A DNA stretch of 64,000 bases from Mycobacterium sp. ACS4331 (GTDB lineage Bacteria; Actinomycetota; Actinomycetes; Mycobacteriales; Mycobacteriaceae). Positions 37,389 to 46,726 of the stretch are shown here, one piece after another; position 1 is the stretch's first letter; each line of letters opens with the position of its first letter. Below the pieces are notes generated by a model. The model had not been told where the DNA came from. It ran no database searches and saw nothing but the letters and a program-made list of their open reading frames with translations. The position numbers and the translations under genes were made by a program. The DNA is taken from NCBI RefSeq assembly GCF_001667265.1, contig NZ_LZHW01000102.1, positions 62,001 through 126,000 on the forward strand. The letters run 5' to 3'.

Positions 37389-40300
37389 GTGGTTTCGAGT
37401 CCCGACGCGTATCCCAAGCTGCCCGGCGGCGCGCCGAACTTTCCGGCTCTGGAGGCCGAGGTCCTCAAGTTCTGGGAGGACGACGACACGTTCCGGGCCA
37501 GCATCGCCCGCCGTGAGGGTGCCCCCGAGTACGTCTTCTATGACGGCCCGCCGTTCGCCAACGGCCTGCCGCACTACGGCCATCTCCTGACCGGTTACGT
37601 CAAGGACATCGTGCCTCGTTACCGCACCATGCGCGGATACAAGGTCGACCGCCGCTTCGGCTGGGACACCCACGGACTGCCCGCCGAACTCGAGGTGCAG
37701 CGTCAGCTCGGCATCACCGACAAGGCGCAGATCGAGGAGATGGGCATCGAGAAGTTCAACGATGCCTGCCGCGCATCGGTGCTCAAGTACACCGACGAGT
37801 GGCGCGCCTACGTCACCCGACAGGCCCGTTGGGTCGACTTCGACAACGACTACAAGACCCTGGACCTGTCCTTCATGGAATCGGTGATCTGGGCCTTCAA
37901 GCAGTTGTGGGACAAGGGCCTGGCCTATGAGGGCTTCCGCGTTCTGCCGTACTGCTGGAACGACGAGACGCCGCTGTCGAGCCATGAACTGCGCATGGAC
38001 GACGACGTCTACCAGAGCCGGCAGGACCCGGCGCTGACCGTGGGCTTCGCGATCCCGGACGGTCCGCTCGCGGGCTCGCACCTGCTGGTCTGGACGACGA
38101 CGCCGTGGACCCTGCCGTCGAACCAGGCGGTCGCGGTCAACCCCGACGTCACCTACGTCGACGTGCGCGGCCTCGACGGGAATCGCTACGTCCTGGCGGA
38201 GGCCCGACTGGCCTCCTACGCAAAGGAATTGGGGGAGGAGCCGGAGGTCCTTGCGACGTTCACCGGCGCCGAACTGCTCGGCACCCGCTACCTGCCGCCA
38301 TTCCCGTACTTCATGGACACGGACAAGGCGGACAACGCCTTTGTGGTGCTGCGCGGGGAGTTCGTCACCACCGACGACGGCACCGGGATCGTGCACATGG
38401 CCCCGGCCTACGGTGAGGACGACAAGGCGACCGCCGACACCGCGGGCATCGTGCCCGCCACGCCCGTGGACTCCAAGGGGCGCTTCGACGCCTCCGTCGC
38501 CGACTACCAGGGGCAGCAGGTCTTCGACGCCAACCCGCAGATCATCCGTGACCTCAAGAACGGCACGGGTGCCGCGGGTCGCAACGGGGCGGTGCTCCTG
38601 CGGCACGAGACCTACGAGCACTCCTACCCGCACTGCTGGCGCTGCCGTAACCCACTGATCTACCGCGCCGTGTCGTCCTGGTTCGTCAAGGTGACCGAGT
38701 TCCGGGACCGGATGGTCGAGCTGAACCAGGAGATCACCTGGTATCCCGAGCACGTCAAGGACGGTCAGTTCGGCAAATGGCTGCAGGGTGCGCGCGACTG
38801 GTCCATCTCGCGAAATCGCTACTGGGGCACCCCGATCCCGGTGTGGACGTCCGAGGATCCGGCGTATCCCAGGATCGACGTCTACGGCAGTCTCGACGAA
38901 CTCGAGCGCGACTTCGGCGTGCGCCCCGACAACCTGCATCGCCCCTTCATCGATGAGTTGACCAGGCCGAACCCCGACGATCCGACCGGAAAGTCGACCA
39001 TGCGCCGGATCGAGGACGTGTTCGACGTCTGGTTCGACTCGGGCTCGATGCCGTATGCGCAGGTGCACTATCCGTTCGAGAACCAGGCCTGGTTCGACGG
39101 AGTCGACAGCACCGATCCCACCGAGACGGTCGCGGGCCATTTCCCCGGTGACTTCATCGTGGAGTACATCGGTCAGACCCGCGGGTGGTTCTACACGCTG
39201 CACGTGCTGTCCACTGCGCTGTTCGACAAGCCGGCCTTCAGAACCTGTGTGTCGCACGGCATCGTGCTGGGCAACGACGGGCAGAAGATGAGCAAGTCGC
39301 TGCGGAACTACCCGGATGTGTCGGAGGTGTTCGACCGCGACGGATCCGATGCCATGCGCTGGTTCCTGATGGCCTCGCCGATTCTGCGCGGCGGCAACCT
39401 CATCGTCACCGAGCAGGGCATCCGCGAGGGGGTGCGGCAGGTGCTGCTGCCGTTGTCCAACGCCTACAGCTTCCTGGCGCTCTACGCGCCGAAAGTCGGT
39501 CAGTGGCGTACGGATTCGCAGCATGTGCTGGATCGCTACATCCTGGCCAAGCTCGCGGTGCTGCGCGACGATCTCACCGAATCGCTGGACACCTGCGACA
39601 TCTCCGTCGCCTGCGATCAACTGCGCCAGTTCACCGAGGCACTGACCAACTGGTACGTGCGCAGGTCCCGAAACCGGTTCTGGGAAGAGGATCGCGACGC
39701 GATCGACACGCTGCACACGGTGCTCGAGGTCACCGCACGGCTGGCGGCGCCGCTGCTGCCCCTGGCGACCGAGGTGGTCTGGCGTGGGCTCACCGGCGGG
39801 CGTTCGGTGCACCTGACCGACTGGCCCGAGGCTGACCTGCCCAAGGATCCGGCGTTGGTTGCCGCCATGGACCAGGTCCGCGAGGTGTGCTCGGTCGGGT
39901 CGTCGCTGCGCAAGTCCAAGAAGTTGCGCGTACGTCTGCCGCTGCCGAAACTGACTGTCGCGGTGGAGGATCCTGCGCAGCTCGCGACGTTCACCGATCT
40001 GATCGCCGACGAGCTGAACGTCAAGGCCGTCGAACTGACCGACGACATCGCCAGCTACGGTCGCTTCGAGTTGACCGTCAACGCGCGCGCAGCGGGTCCG
40101 CGGATCGGTAAGGACGTGCAGGCCGCGATCAAGGCCGTCAAGGCCGGCGAGGGCGTCGTCAACGCCGACGGGACACTGACCGCGGGGCCGGCGACACTGC
40201 TGCCCGAGGAGTACAGCTCGAAACTCGTCGCCGCCGATCCCGAGTACACCGCGGCCCTGCCCGGTGGCGCCGGACTTGTGGTGCTCGACGCGGCCGTCAC

Positions 40301-40571
40301 CCCGGAGCTGGAGGCCGAGGGGTGGGCCAAGGACCGCATCCGCGAACTGCAGGATCTGCGCAAGTCCACGGGACTGGAGGTGTCAGACCGGATCGCGGTG
40401 CGGATCGCCGTGCCGCAGGACGGCACCGACAAGCAGCAGTGGGCGCACACTCACCGCGATCTGATCGCGGGCGAGATCCTGGCCACCAGTTTCGATTTCG
40501 TGTCGCCGGATGATCTGTCGGATGCCCAGGACATCGGCGACGGAGTGCGGGTGTCGATCGTCAAGGCGTGA
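37389..40571 (+). CDS. ileS: Isoleucyl-tRNA synthetase
   Basis: A 1060-aa class Ia synthetase charging tRNA-Ile. The HIGH-type motif is His62-Tyr-Gly-His65 in LPHYGHLLTG and the KMSKS loop begins at Lys633. Between them is the CP1 editing domain with WTTTPWTLPSNQA and GTGIVHMAPAYGEDD, needed to clear valine. The long C-terminal region places it with the eukaryote-like (type 2) enzymes used by mycobacteria, which are intrinsically less sensitive to mupirocin (family knowledge). GTG 37389 follows AGGAGA. The T-box controls translation. Confidence 0.97.
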   Translation: MVSSPDAYPKLPGGAPNFPALEAEVLKFWEDDDTFRASIARREGAPEYVFYDGPPFANGLPHYGHLLTGYVKDIVPRYRTMRGYKVDRRFGWDTHGLPAELEVQRQLGITDKAQIEEMGIEKFNDACRASVLKYTDEWRAYVTRQARWVDFDNDYKTLDLSFMESVIWAFKQLWDKGLAYEGFRVLPYCWNDETPLSSHELRMDDDVYQSRQDPALTVGFAIPDGPLAGSHLLVWTTTPWTLPSNQAVAVNPDVTYVDVRGLDGNRYVLAEARLASYAKELGEEPEVLATFTGAELLGTRYLPPFPYFMDTDKADNAFVVLRGEFVTTDDGTGIVHMAPAYGEDDKATADTAGIVPATPVDSKGRFDASVADYQGQQVFDANPQIIRDLKNGTGAAGRNGAVLLRHETYEHSYPHCWRCRNPLIYRAVSSWFVKVTEFRDRMVELNQEITWYPEHVKDGQFGKWLQGARDWSISRNRYWGTPIPVWTSEDPAYPRIDVYGSLDELERDFGVRPDNLHRPFIDELTRPNPDDPTGKSTMRRIEDVFDVWFDSGSMPYAQVHYPFENQAWFDGVDSTDPTETVAGHFPGDFIVEYIGQTRGWFYTLHVLSTALFDKPAFRTCVSHGIVLGNDGQKMSKSLRNYPDVSEVFDRDGSDAMRWFLMASPILRGGNLIVTEQGIREGVRQVLLPLSNAYSFLALYAPKVGQWRTDSQHVLDRYILAKLAVLRDDLTESLDTCDISVACDQLRQFTEALTNWYVRRSRNRFWEEDRDAIDTLHTVLEVTARLAAPLLPLATEVVWRGLTGGRSVHLTDWPEADLPKDPALVAAMDQVREVCSVGSSLRKSKKLRVRLPLPKLTVAVEDPAQLATFTDLIADELNVKAVELTDDIASYGRFELTVNARAAGPRIGKDVQAAIKAVKAGEGVVNADGTLTAGPATLLPEEYSSKLVAADPEYTAALPGGAGLVVLDAAVTPELEAEGWAKDRIRELQDLRKSTGLEVSDRIAVRIAVPQDGTDKQQWAHTHRDLIAGEILATSFDFVSPDDLSDAQDIGDGVRVSIVKA

Positions 40572-40574
40572 ACT

Positions 40575-40817
40575 TCACCCGGCGGCGACCCGCGCGCCCG
40601 AGTCGCCGTGCACCACGACGTCGCCGACATGCAGTTGCCTGCCGCGCCGGTGCTCGACCTCGCCGTTGACCGTGACGCCGCCGTTGGCGATCACCACCTT
40701 GGCGTCGGCGCCTGTGTCGATCAGGCCGGCCAGTTTGAGGAACTGGCCCAGCCTGATCGAGTCGTCGCGGATCGGCACGTCCTGGACTCCGCCGGCGGGA
40801 CCGGCCTGCTGGCTCAT
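40575..40817 (-). CDS. S4-domain RNA-binding protein (YbcJ-like)
   Basis: An 80-aa protein consisting almost wholly of an S4 fold: IRLGQFLKLAGLIDTGADAK, then VTVNGEVEHRRGRQLHVGDVV. The family binds structured RNA, probably in ribosome assembly. ATG 40817 lies 6 nt from TAGGCT (complement of 40824-40829), so its mRNA should be leaderless. It is convergent with ileS (3 nt between stops) and divergent from dinB. Confidence 0.9.
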   Translation of the reverse strand: MSQQAGPAGGVQDVPIRDDSIRLGQFLKLAGLIDTGADAKVVIANGGVTVNGEVEHRRGRQLHVGDVVVHGDSGARVAAG

Positions 40818-40823
40818 GGCGTC

Positions 40824-40841
40824 AGCCTAACGACCTAGCAT
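40824..40841. promoter_or_regulatory. Back-to-back -10 boxes, S4 gene and dinB
   Basis: On minus, TAGGCT (complement of 40824-40829) is 6 nt from ATG 40817. On plus, TAGCAT (40836-40841) is 6 nt from GTG 40848. The two boxes are separated by only 6 bp, so the two polymerases cannot occupy both promoters at once. Confidence 0.6.
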
Positions 40842-40847
40842 CGGCAC

Positions 40848-42209
40848 GTGGACGTCTCGGCCCGGTGGGTGCTGCACCTCGACATGGACGCGTTCTTCGC
40901 GTCCGTCGAGCAGCTCACCAGGCCCACACTGCGCGGCCGCCCCGTGCTGGTCGGCGGGCTCGGCGGCCGGGGAGTGGTGGCCGGCGCCAGCTATGAGGCC
41001 CGCGTCTTCGGCGCGCACTCGGCGATGCCGATGCATCAGGCACGCCGCCAGGTCGGGGCCGGCGCCGTTGTGCTGCCACCGCGCGGCGCCGTCTACTCGG
41101 TGGCCAGTCGGCGCGTCTTCGACACGATCCGCGCGGTTGTCCCAGTGCTCGAGCAGTTGTCGTTCGACGAGGCGTTCGGCGAGCCGGCCGAACTCGCGGG
41201 CGCCGCGGGCGATCAGGTCGAACAGTTCTGTGAGCGGCTTCGGCGGCGCGTCCTCGACGAGACCGGACTGGTGGCCTCTGTCGGGGCCGGATCCGGTAAG
41301 CAGATCGCCAAGATCGCCTCGGGACTGGCCAAACCCGACGGCGTTCGGGTGGTCCGCAGAAGTGAGGAGCGTGAGCTGCTCGACGGCCTGCCGGTGCGCA
41401 GGCTGTGGGGGATCGGGCCGGTGGCTGAGGAGAAGCTGCACCGTCTGGGGATCGAGACCGTGGGCGAGTTGGCCGCGCTGGACGACACCGAGGTGGCCAG
41501 CATCCTGGGCGCCACGATCGGACCCGCACTGCACCGGCTGGCACGGGGAATCGACGATCGCCCCGTCGCCGAACGGGCCGAGGCCAAACAGATCAGCGCC
41601 GAGTCGACGTTCCCGGCCGATCTGACCACGCTGGCGCAGTTGATCGAGGCCACCGGGCCGATCGCCGAACACGCGCACCGCCGCCTGCAGCGCGACGGCC
41701 GGGGCGCACGCACCGTGACGGTCAAGCTCAAGAAGGCCGACATGTCCACCCTGACGCGATCAGCCACCCTGCCGTACGCGACCGCCGACGCCGCGACGCT
41801 GAGCGCGACGGCGCGCAGGCTGCTGCTCGATCCGATCGAGGTCGGCCCCATCCGCCTTCTGGGCGTGGGCTTTTCGGGTCTGTCAGATGTGCGGCAGGAG
41901 TCCCTGTTCCCGGAGTTGGAGCAGGAGCAGACCGAGATGGGCACCGCCCGCGCACCCGATACGGCACCCGAACCCCAGGCCGACGGTTGGCGCATCGGTG
42001 ACGACGTGCGCCATCCGGAATACGGGCACGGGTGGGTACAGGGCGCCGGGCACGGCGTCATGACCGTGCGGTTCGAAACCAGATCCAGCGGGCCCGGTCT
42101 GGTCCGCAACTTCGCGGTGGACGATCCCGGCGTGGTGCGGGCCGACCCGGTCGACAGCCTGGACTGGCCGGACTTCATCGACCCGTCGAGCGACGAGCCC
42201 GATCAGTGA
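40848..42209 (+). CDS. dinX: DNA polymerase IV (Y family, DinX/DinB1-like)
   Basis: A 453-aa translesion polymerase. Catalytic motifs: MDAFFASVEQL at the N-terminus (first Asp) and LSFDEAF (Asp-Glu pair) near residue 107; HhH thumb motif LWGIGPVAEEKL. The little-finger domain ends with QESLFPEL, a beta-clamp binding motif of the QxxLF type. A C-terminal extension of about 90 residues contains IGDDVRHPEYGHGWVQGAGHG. It corresponds to Rv1537, next to ileS in M. tuberculosis too. GTG start is set by the -10 spacing; no LexA box was found at this promoter. Confidence 0.95.
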   Translation: MDVSARWVLHLDMDAFFASVEQLTRPTLRGRPVLVGGLGGRGVVAGASYEARVFGAHSAMPMHQARRQVGAGAVVLPPRGAVYSVASRRVFDTIRAVVPVLEQLSFDEAFGEPAELAGAAGDQVEQFCERLRRRVLDETGLVASVGAGSGKQIAKIASGLAKPDGVRVVRRSEERELLDGLPVRRLWGIGPVAEEKLHRLGIETVGELAALDDTEVASILGATIGPALHRLARGIDDRPVAERAEAKQISAESTFPADLTTLAQLIEATGPIAEHAHRRLQRDGRGARTVTVKLKKADMSTLTRSATLPYATADAATLSATARRLLLDPIEVGPIRLLGVGFSGLSDVRQESLFPELEQEQTEMGTARAPDTAPEPQADGWRIGDDVRHPEYGHGWVQGAGHGVMTVRFETRSSGPGLVRNFAVDDPGVVRADPVDSLDWPDFIDPSSDEPDQ

Positions 42210-42212
42210 GCG

Positions 42213-43115
42213 TCAACCCCACCGTGCCAGCACCTCCGGCACCGGGGCGCCCGCCGCGAGGGCGGCCATCAGCAGCACCCGCGCCTGCGACGGGCGCAGC
42301 GTCGGCACCATCAGTGCCCCGGCCTCCACAAGCGCGGCGCCGGGCCCGTATCCGGGGCTGACGTGTCCACCCGGCACTCGGGTCGAGACCGCGACGGCGA
42401 CACCCGCGGCGGCGTGCCGCCGCACCGCGGCCACCACCGGTTGGCCGGCGTTGCCCGACCCCAGTGCCTCCAGCACGATCGCCTGCGCGCCCGCGGCCAC
42501 GCACGCGTCGATCGCCGCGCCGTCAGCGCCCGGATAGGCCCCGACGATGTCCACCCGCGGTGCCCGAACCGCGGACACCGCACCCAGGAACGGCCGGGTC
42601 CGGCCGGTCGGCAGCAGCACCTCGGCGCCGACGAACCCCGCCCCCGTCTTGTACAGACCGCGCGGTGCGAACAGGCGCCCCGCCATGCACACCAGGACAC
42701 CCGCACCCCGGGCACCGGGGTCGGCCGCCACGGCAAGGGCTTGGCGCAGGTTGGCCGGACCGTCGGCGTCCGGTGCATCGGCGCTGTGCATCGCTCCGGT
42801 GAGCACGACCGGCGCCGCGCCGTCGTAGGTCAGCTCACACCACAGTGCGGTCTCCTCGAGTGTGTCGGTGCCGTGCGTCACCACGACGCCGTCCGCGCTG
42901 GCGGCGGCCTCGGCGACAGACTGGGCGATGGCGTCCCAGTCCGCCGGCGTCAGCTCGGAACTGTCCCGCGACATCAGGTCCACCACCGTGACCTCGGCAT
43001 CCGGGCTGACCTGCGACAACAGCTCAGAACCAGTGTGCGTGGGGCGTCTGACGCCGTCGGCGCCGGTGCTGGTGGCGATGGTGCCGCCGGTCGTGATCAC
43101 GACGAGCCGAGTCAT
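42213..43115 (-). CDS. ansA: L-asparaginase
   Basis: A 300-aa enzyme hydrolysing asparagine to aspartate and ammonia. The first catalytic motif is ITTGGTIAT with Thr12, and the second is VVTHGTDTLEETA (Thr-Asp of the second triad). It lacks a signal peptide, so is cytosolic. ATG 43115 is chosen over longer frames because MTRLVVITTGGTIA is the usual N-terminus; CATGAT 6 nt upstream may be a weak -10. It is convergent with dinX (3 nt apart) and matches Rv1538c. Confidence 0.95.
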   Translation of the reverse strand: MTRLVVITTGGTIATSTGADGVRRPTHTGSELLSQVSPDAEVTVVDLMSRDSSELTPADWDAIAQSVAEAAASADGVVVTHGTDTLEETALWCELTYDGAAPVVLTGAMHSADAPDADGPANLRQALAVAADPGARGAGVLVCMAGRLFAPRGLYKTGAGFVGAEVLLPTGRTRPFLGAVSAVRAPRVDIVGAYPGADGAAIDACVAAGAQAIVLEALGSGNAGQPVVAAVRRHAAAGVAVAVSTRVPGGHVSPGYGPGAALVEAGALMVPTLRPSQARVLLMAALAAGAPVPEVLARWG

Positions 43116-43191
43116 GGCCAGATCATGCCTGCTGATACTGCGCGGTGGTGCGGTGTCCGGCATCGGCGCGCGACTGAGGGATGATGGGGGA

Positions 43192-43854
43192 GTGACTGAC
43201 GAATCTCCCGGCGCGGTCGAACCAGGGACGTCCGCGGCAGACGAGGTGCGCGAGGACGCCGAGGACGCTGCCCCGGCCGACACCGAGTCGACCGCCGAAC
43301 CGGCTGAGACCGCCCCCGTGGCGACCGCAGCGGCTCCGGCGCCGCAGGGACGTCTGCGTCTGCTGCTGTCGGTCGCGGCGGTGGTTCTGCTGCTCGACAT
43401 CGTCACCAAGGTTCTCGCGGTCCGGCTCCTGACTCCCGGCCAGCCCGTCTCGATCATCGGCGACACGGTCACCTGGACGCTGGTGCGCAACTCAGGTGCG
43501 GCGTTCTCGATGGCCACGGGCTACACATGGGTGCTCACGCTGGTTGCCACCGGTGTGGTGATCGGCATCATCTGGATGGGGCGGCGGCTTGTGTCGCCGT
43601 GGTGGGCGCTGGGCCTGGGGATGATCCTCGGCGGGGCGCTCGGCAACCTCGTGGACCGGTTCTTCCGGTCACCCGGCCCGCTTCGGGGACACGTGGTCGA
43701 CTTCCTTCAGATCGGCTGGTGGCCGGTCTTCAACGTGGCTGACCCGGCGGTGGTCGGTGGGGCGATCCTGCTGGTCACGCTGTCGCTGTTCGGGTTCGAC
43801 TACGACGTGGCCGGCAGGCGGATGGCCGAATCCGCGTCCGCCGACGAGCAGTGA
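43192..43854 (+). CDS. lspA: Prolipoprotein signal peptidase
   Basis: A 220-aa aspartyl protease (SPase II) that cleaves lipoprotein signal peptides after lipidation. It has four membrane helices from about residue 53 and the two catalytic aspartates in GNLVDRF and FNVADP. The first about 50 residues are an acidic Ala/Glu/Pro-rich cytosolic extension, unusual compared with enterobacterial LspA (about 164 aa). GTG 43192 has GATGAT 6 nt upstream (leaderless geometry). The next gene starts in its stop codon. Confidence 0.96.
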   Translation: MTDESPGAVEPGTSAADEVREDAEDAAPADTESTAEPAETAPVATAAAPAPQGRLRLLLSVAAVVLLLDIVTKVLAVRLLTPGQPVSIIGDTVTWTLVRNSGAAFSMATGYTWVLTLVATGVVIGIIWMGRRLVSPWWALGLGMILGGALGNLVDRFFRSPGPLRGHVVDFLQIGWWPVFNVADPAVVGGAILLVTLSLFGFDYDVAGRRMAESASADEQ

Positions 43855-44780
43855 TGGCCGACCGGTCGATGCCCGTCCCGGAGGGACTGGCGGGTATGCG
43901 GGTCGACGCCGGCCTGGCGCGGCTTCTGGGACTGTCCCGGACCGCGGCCGCGGCACTGGCCGAGGACGGTGGGGTCGACATCGACGGCGTCCGGGCGGGC
44001 AAGTCCGATCGGCTGACCGCGGGCGCGTGGCTGGAGGTCCGGCTGCCCGAACCGGCCGCGCCCCCGACCAATACGCCCGAGGACATCGAGGGCATGTCGA
44101 TCCTGTACTCCGACGACGACATCGTGGCGGTCGACAAGCCGCCCGGTGTGGCGGCACACGCGACTGTCGGCTGGCACGGCCCGACCGTGCTGGGCGGCCT
44201 GGCGGCCGCCGGATACCGGATCAGCACGTCCGGAATCCACGAGCGGCAGGGCATCGTGCACCGCCTGGACGTCGGCACCTCAGGTGTGATGGTCGTGGCG
44301 CTGTCCGAACGCGCCTACACCGTCCTGAAGCGGGCCTTCAAGCAGCGCACCGTCGACAAGCGCTATCACGCCCTGGTTCAGGGTCATCCGGACCCGTCCA
44401 GCGGCACCATCGATGCGCCCATCGGCCGGCATCGGGGCCACGACTGGAAATTCGCGGTCACCGAGAACGGGCGGCACAGCATCACGCACTACGACACGGT
44501 CGAGGCCTTCGTCGCGGCCAGCCTGCTCGACGTGCACCTCGAGACCGGACGCACTCATCAGATCCGTGTGCACTTCGCGGCGCTGCACCATCCGTGCTGC
44601 GGCGACATCACCTACGGTGCCGACCCCACTCTGGCGAAAAAGCTGGGGCTGGAACGGCAGTGGCTGCATGCGCGCTCTCTGGCGTTCGCACATCCCGCCG
44701 ACGGACGGCGGATCGAGATCACCAGCCCGTATCCGGCCGACCTGCAGCACGCGCTCGACGTGCTGCGCCAGCACGAGTGA
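43854..44780 (+). CDS. RluD-type 23S rRNA pseudouridine synthase (Rv1540-like)
   Basis: A 308-aa RluA/RluD-family enzyme. An N-terminal S4 domain (MRVDAGLARLLGLSRTAAAA and VDIDGVRAGKSDRL) precedes the catalytic domain with HRLDVGTSG (nucleophile Asp139) and GRTHQIRVHF. It probably isomerises helix 69 uridines of 23S rRNA. ATG 43854 overlaps the lspA TGA (TGATG). lspA-rluD adjacency is common across bacteria. Confidence 0.95.
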   Translation: MADRSMPVPEGLAGMRVDAGLARLLGLSRTAAAALAEDGGVDIDGVRAGKSDRLTAGAWLEVRLPEPAAPPTNTPEDIEGMSILYSDDDIVAVDKPPGVAAHATVGWHGPTVLGGLAAAGYRISTSGIHERQGIVHRLDVGTSGVMVVALSERAYTVLKRAFKQRTVDKRYHALVQGHPDPSSGTIDAPIGRHRGHDWKFAVTENGRHSITHYDTVEAFVAASLLDVHLETGRTHQIRVHFAALHHPCCGDITYGADPTLAKKLGLERQWLHARSLAFAHPADGRRIEITSPYPADLQHALDVLRQHE

Positions 44781-45772
44781 GTCTGGACGCCACACAGCGC
44801 ACTTCGCGCGCCGGCCTGCTCTTCGGGTTGGGCGCCTACGGCAGCTGGGGCCTGTTCCCGGCGTTCTTCCCGCTGCTGAAGCCCGCGGGCGCCTTCGAGG
44901 TGTTGGCGCACCGGATCGTGTGGACGCTGGTCTTCATGCTGGCCGTCGTCGCAGCGGTGCGGCGACTGGGCGACCTGTGTCGAATCAGCGGACGGGTCTG
45001 GCTGCTGCTGGCCGCCGCGTCGGCGCTGATCTCGATGAACTGGGTCATCTACATCTACGCCGTGAGCAACGGCCACGTCGTCGACGCGGCACTCGGATAC
45101 TTCATCAACCCCCTGGTCAGTGTGCTGTTGGGAATGCTGCTCTTTCGGGAGCGGCTCAACCGCATGCAGGTGCTGGCCCTGGTCATCGCCGTGGCCGCCG
45201 TGGCGGGCGTGGTGGTGCAGGTCGGTGCGCCACCGTGGATCGGGTTGGGGCTGGCGTTCTCGTTCGGCCTCTACGGCGTGGTCAAGAAGATCGTCCCGAC
45301 CGACCCACGGGTCAGCGTCGGCGTGGAGGCCGGGCTCGCGGCGCCTTTCGCGCTGGCCTACCTTGCCGTGCTCGGATGGACCGGCTCCGGTCACTTCCTG
45401 TCCAGCGGCGGGTGGCACATCGCGCTGTCGGTCGTGGCGGGCCCACTGACCGCCATACCGCTGCTGTTCTTCGCGGCCGCCGCCCAACGCCTGGCACTGG
45501 TGACCCTCGGCCTGCTGATGTACCTGAATCCCGCGATGCAGATGACCTGGGGAGTCCTGGTCGGGCACGAACCCATGCCGACCGCCCGCTGGGTCGGCTT
45601 CGCTCTGATCTGGGTGGCGCTGGCGGTGTTCACCACCGATGCCGTCCGGCGCGCGCGCCGCGCGCCGTCAGTCGCGGAGCCTGCGCAGGTAACCGTCGTC
45701 GAGCACCAGGGCGTAGCCGAGGTCGTCGGTGAGGGTGACCCGGCTGGGACTCCACGCGATGGTGACCGCTGA
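44777..45772 (+). CDS. rarD: RarD/EamA-family permease
   Basis: A 331-aa protein with ten hydrophobic helices in two EamA repeats; typical stretches are FGLGAYGSWGLFPAFFPLLK and NWVIYIYAVSNGHVVDAALGYFI-like sequence in the first repeat. RarD proteins are putative drug/metabolite exporters; substrate unknown. The GTG overlaps the upstream stop by 4 nt, so it closes the lspA-rluD-rarD operon. The last about 35 residues are hydrophilic and overlap a convergent gene by 105 bp. Confidence 0.9.
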   Translation: MSLDATQRTSRAGLLFGLGAYGSWGLFPAFFPLLKPAGAFEVLAHRIVWTLVFMLAVVAAVRRLGDLCRISGRVWLLLAAASALISMNWVIYIYAVSNGHVVDAALGYFINPLVSVLLGMLLFRERLNRMQVLALVIAVAAVAGVVVQVGAPPWIGLGLAFSFGLYGVVKKIVPTDPRVSVGVEAGLAAPFALAYLAVLGWTGSGHFLSSGGWHIALSVVAGPLTAIPLLFFAAAAQRLALVTLGLLMYLNPAMQMTWGVLVGHEPMPTARWVGFALIWVALAVFTTDAVRRARRAPSVAEPAQVTVVEHQGVAEVVGEGDPAGTPRDGDR

Positions 45773-46024
45773 CAGGAACGGGTCGGGCAGGTACAGACTG
45801 CGGGCGGGGTTGCCCGCGTGGTGCACCTCGACGGTGCGACGCTCCTCCCGCAGCAGCGGAATGGCCGACAGCACGCGGCGTTCGACACAGTATCCGGCGA
45901 GCGGAGCCGGGGCGCACGACCGCTGGAGCACCTCCCCGGTGCGCATCTCGACGGCCGTCCGCAGCACGCCGATGCCGGCGACGGTGAGGGCGATCGCGAG
46001 CAGTCCCGTCCAGAGCGGCCTCAT
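45668..46024 (-). CDS. Small membrane-anchored/exported conserved protein
   Basis: A 118-aa protein with one N-terminal hydrophobic segment (MRPLWTGLLAIALTVAGIGV), then an extracytoplasmic part with two cysteines about 11 residues apart (SCAPAPLAGYC), which could form a disulfide. The C-terminal region AWSPSRVTLTDDLGYALVLDDG looks beta-rich. No family recognised. The overlap with the end of rarD is long, but both frames have good mycobacterial codon bias. Confidence 0.68.
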   Translation of the reverse strand: MRPLWTGLLAIALTVAGIGVLRTAVEMRTGEVLQRSCAPAPLAGYCVERRVLSAIPLLREERRTVEVHHAGNPARSLYLPDPFLSAVTIAWSPSRVTLTDDLGYALVLDDGYLRRLRD

Positions 46025-46113
46025 GCTGAGTTATTGTCCCGCAGCGACGGTGGTGTGCTCGGCACCAGATCTTCGTCACGCCCAGGGGCGGTGCGAATGC
46101 GAAAGGTGAACAG

Positions 46114-46719
46114 ATGACGGACCCAGCGGGCCGCGACGCGGCACGCACTCGCCGCAAACGCTGGATTGCGGTGACCGCGGCACTGGTCGGGCTGACCATG
46201 ATCGTGCCGATCACCGCGGTGCTGATCCAGCAGGGATTCGACTCACCGGAGTCGGCCGCGGGTTCGGAGACCACGGCCCCCACCCCGGATGTGCCGAAGA
46301 TCAAACCGCTGACCGTGCGCCCGGTGGTCAAGGCCGTGATGACCACACCGGAGGAGTGCCCGCAGGGAATGATGGGGCCACCCACCGAGACCGTGCAGTT
46401 GTGCGACATCGAGAAGACCGCGCTGTTCACGCTCAGTTCCGAGGCGGTGCAGCTTCAGCTGACCCAGGCCGAGGCGCTGCTGTCGCCGCTGAACAACTCC
46501 TATTACGTGCAGGTCGCGCTGACGCCCGAGTCGGCCCAGACGTTCTCCGACTTCACCGCGGCCAACATCGGCAAGCAGGTGGCGTTCGTGCGCGGCGGGG
46601 TCGTGGTCTCGGCCCCGCAGATCGGCCAGCGCCTCGACGGCGACACCCTGCAGCTGTCCGGCGAGATGACCGCCGAGGAGTCCGAGGGGATGGCGCGCCT
46701 GCTGCGCGACGAGGCCTGA
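46114..46719 (+). CDS. Stand-alone SecD P1-head-like exported protein
   Basis: A 201-aa protein: RTRRKRW and then one membrane helix (about residues 17-39), a Thr/Pro linker, and a periplasmic domain. The last 70 residues (LTPESAQTFSDFTAANIGK, FVRGGVVVSAPQIGQRLDG, LQLSGEMTAEES) match the P1-head region of SecD/SecDF, where it grips translocating preproteins. No RND membrane part is present. A function as a detached substrate-binding module is inference. AAAGGTGA precedes the ATG. Confidence 0.78.
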   Translation: MTDPAGRDAARTRRKRWIAVTAALVGLTMIVPITAVLIQQGFDSPESAAGSETTAPTPDVPKIKPLTVRPVVKAVMTTPEECPQGMMGPPTETVQLCDIEKTALFTLSSEAVQLQLTQAEALLSPLNNSYYVQVALTPESAQTFSDFTAANIGKQVAFVRGGVVVSAPQIGQRLDGDTLQLSGEMTAEESEGMARLLRDEA

Positions 46720-46726
46720 AAACGTC

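Noticed and set aside
37197..39812. An 871-aa open frame opposite ileS
   Set aside because: Mirror frame of the synthetase; the T-box and conserved IleS motifs are on the plus strand.
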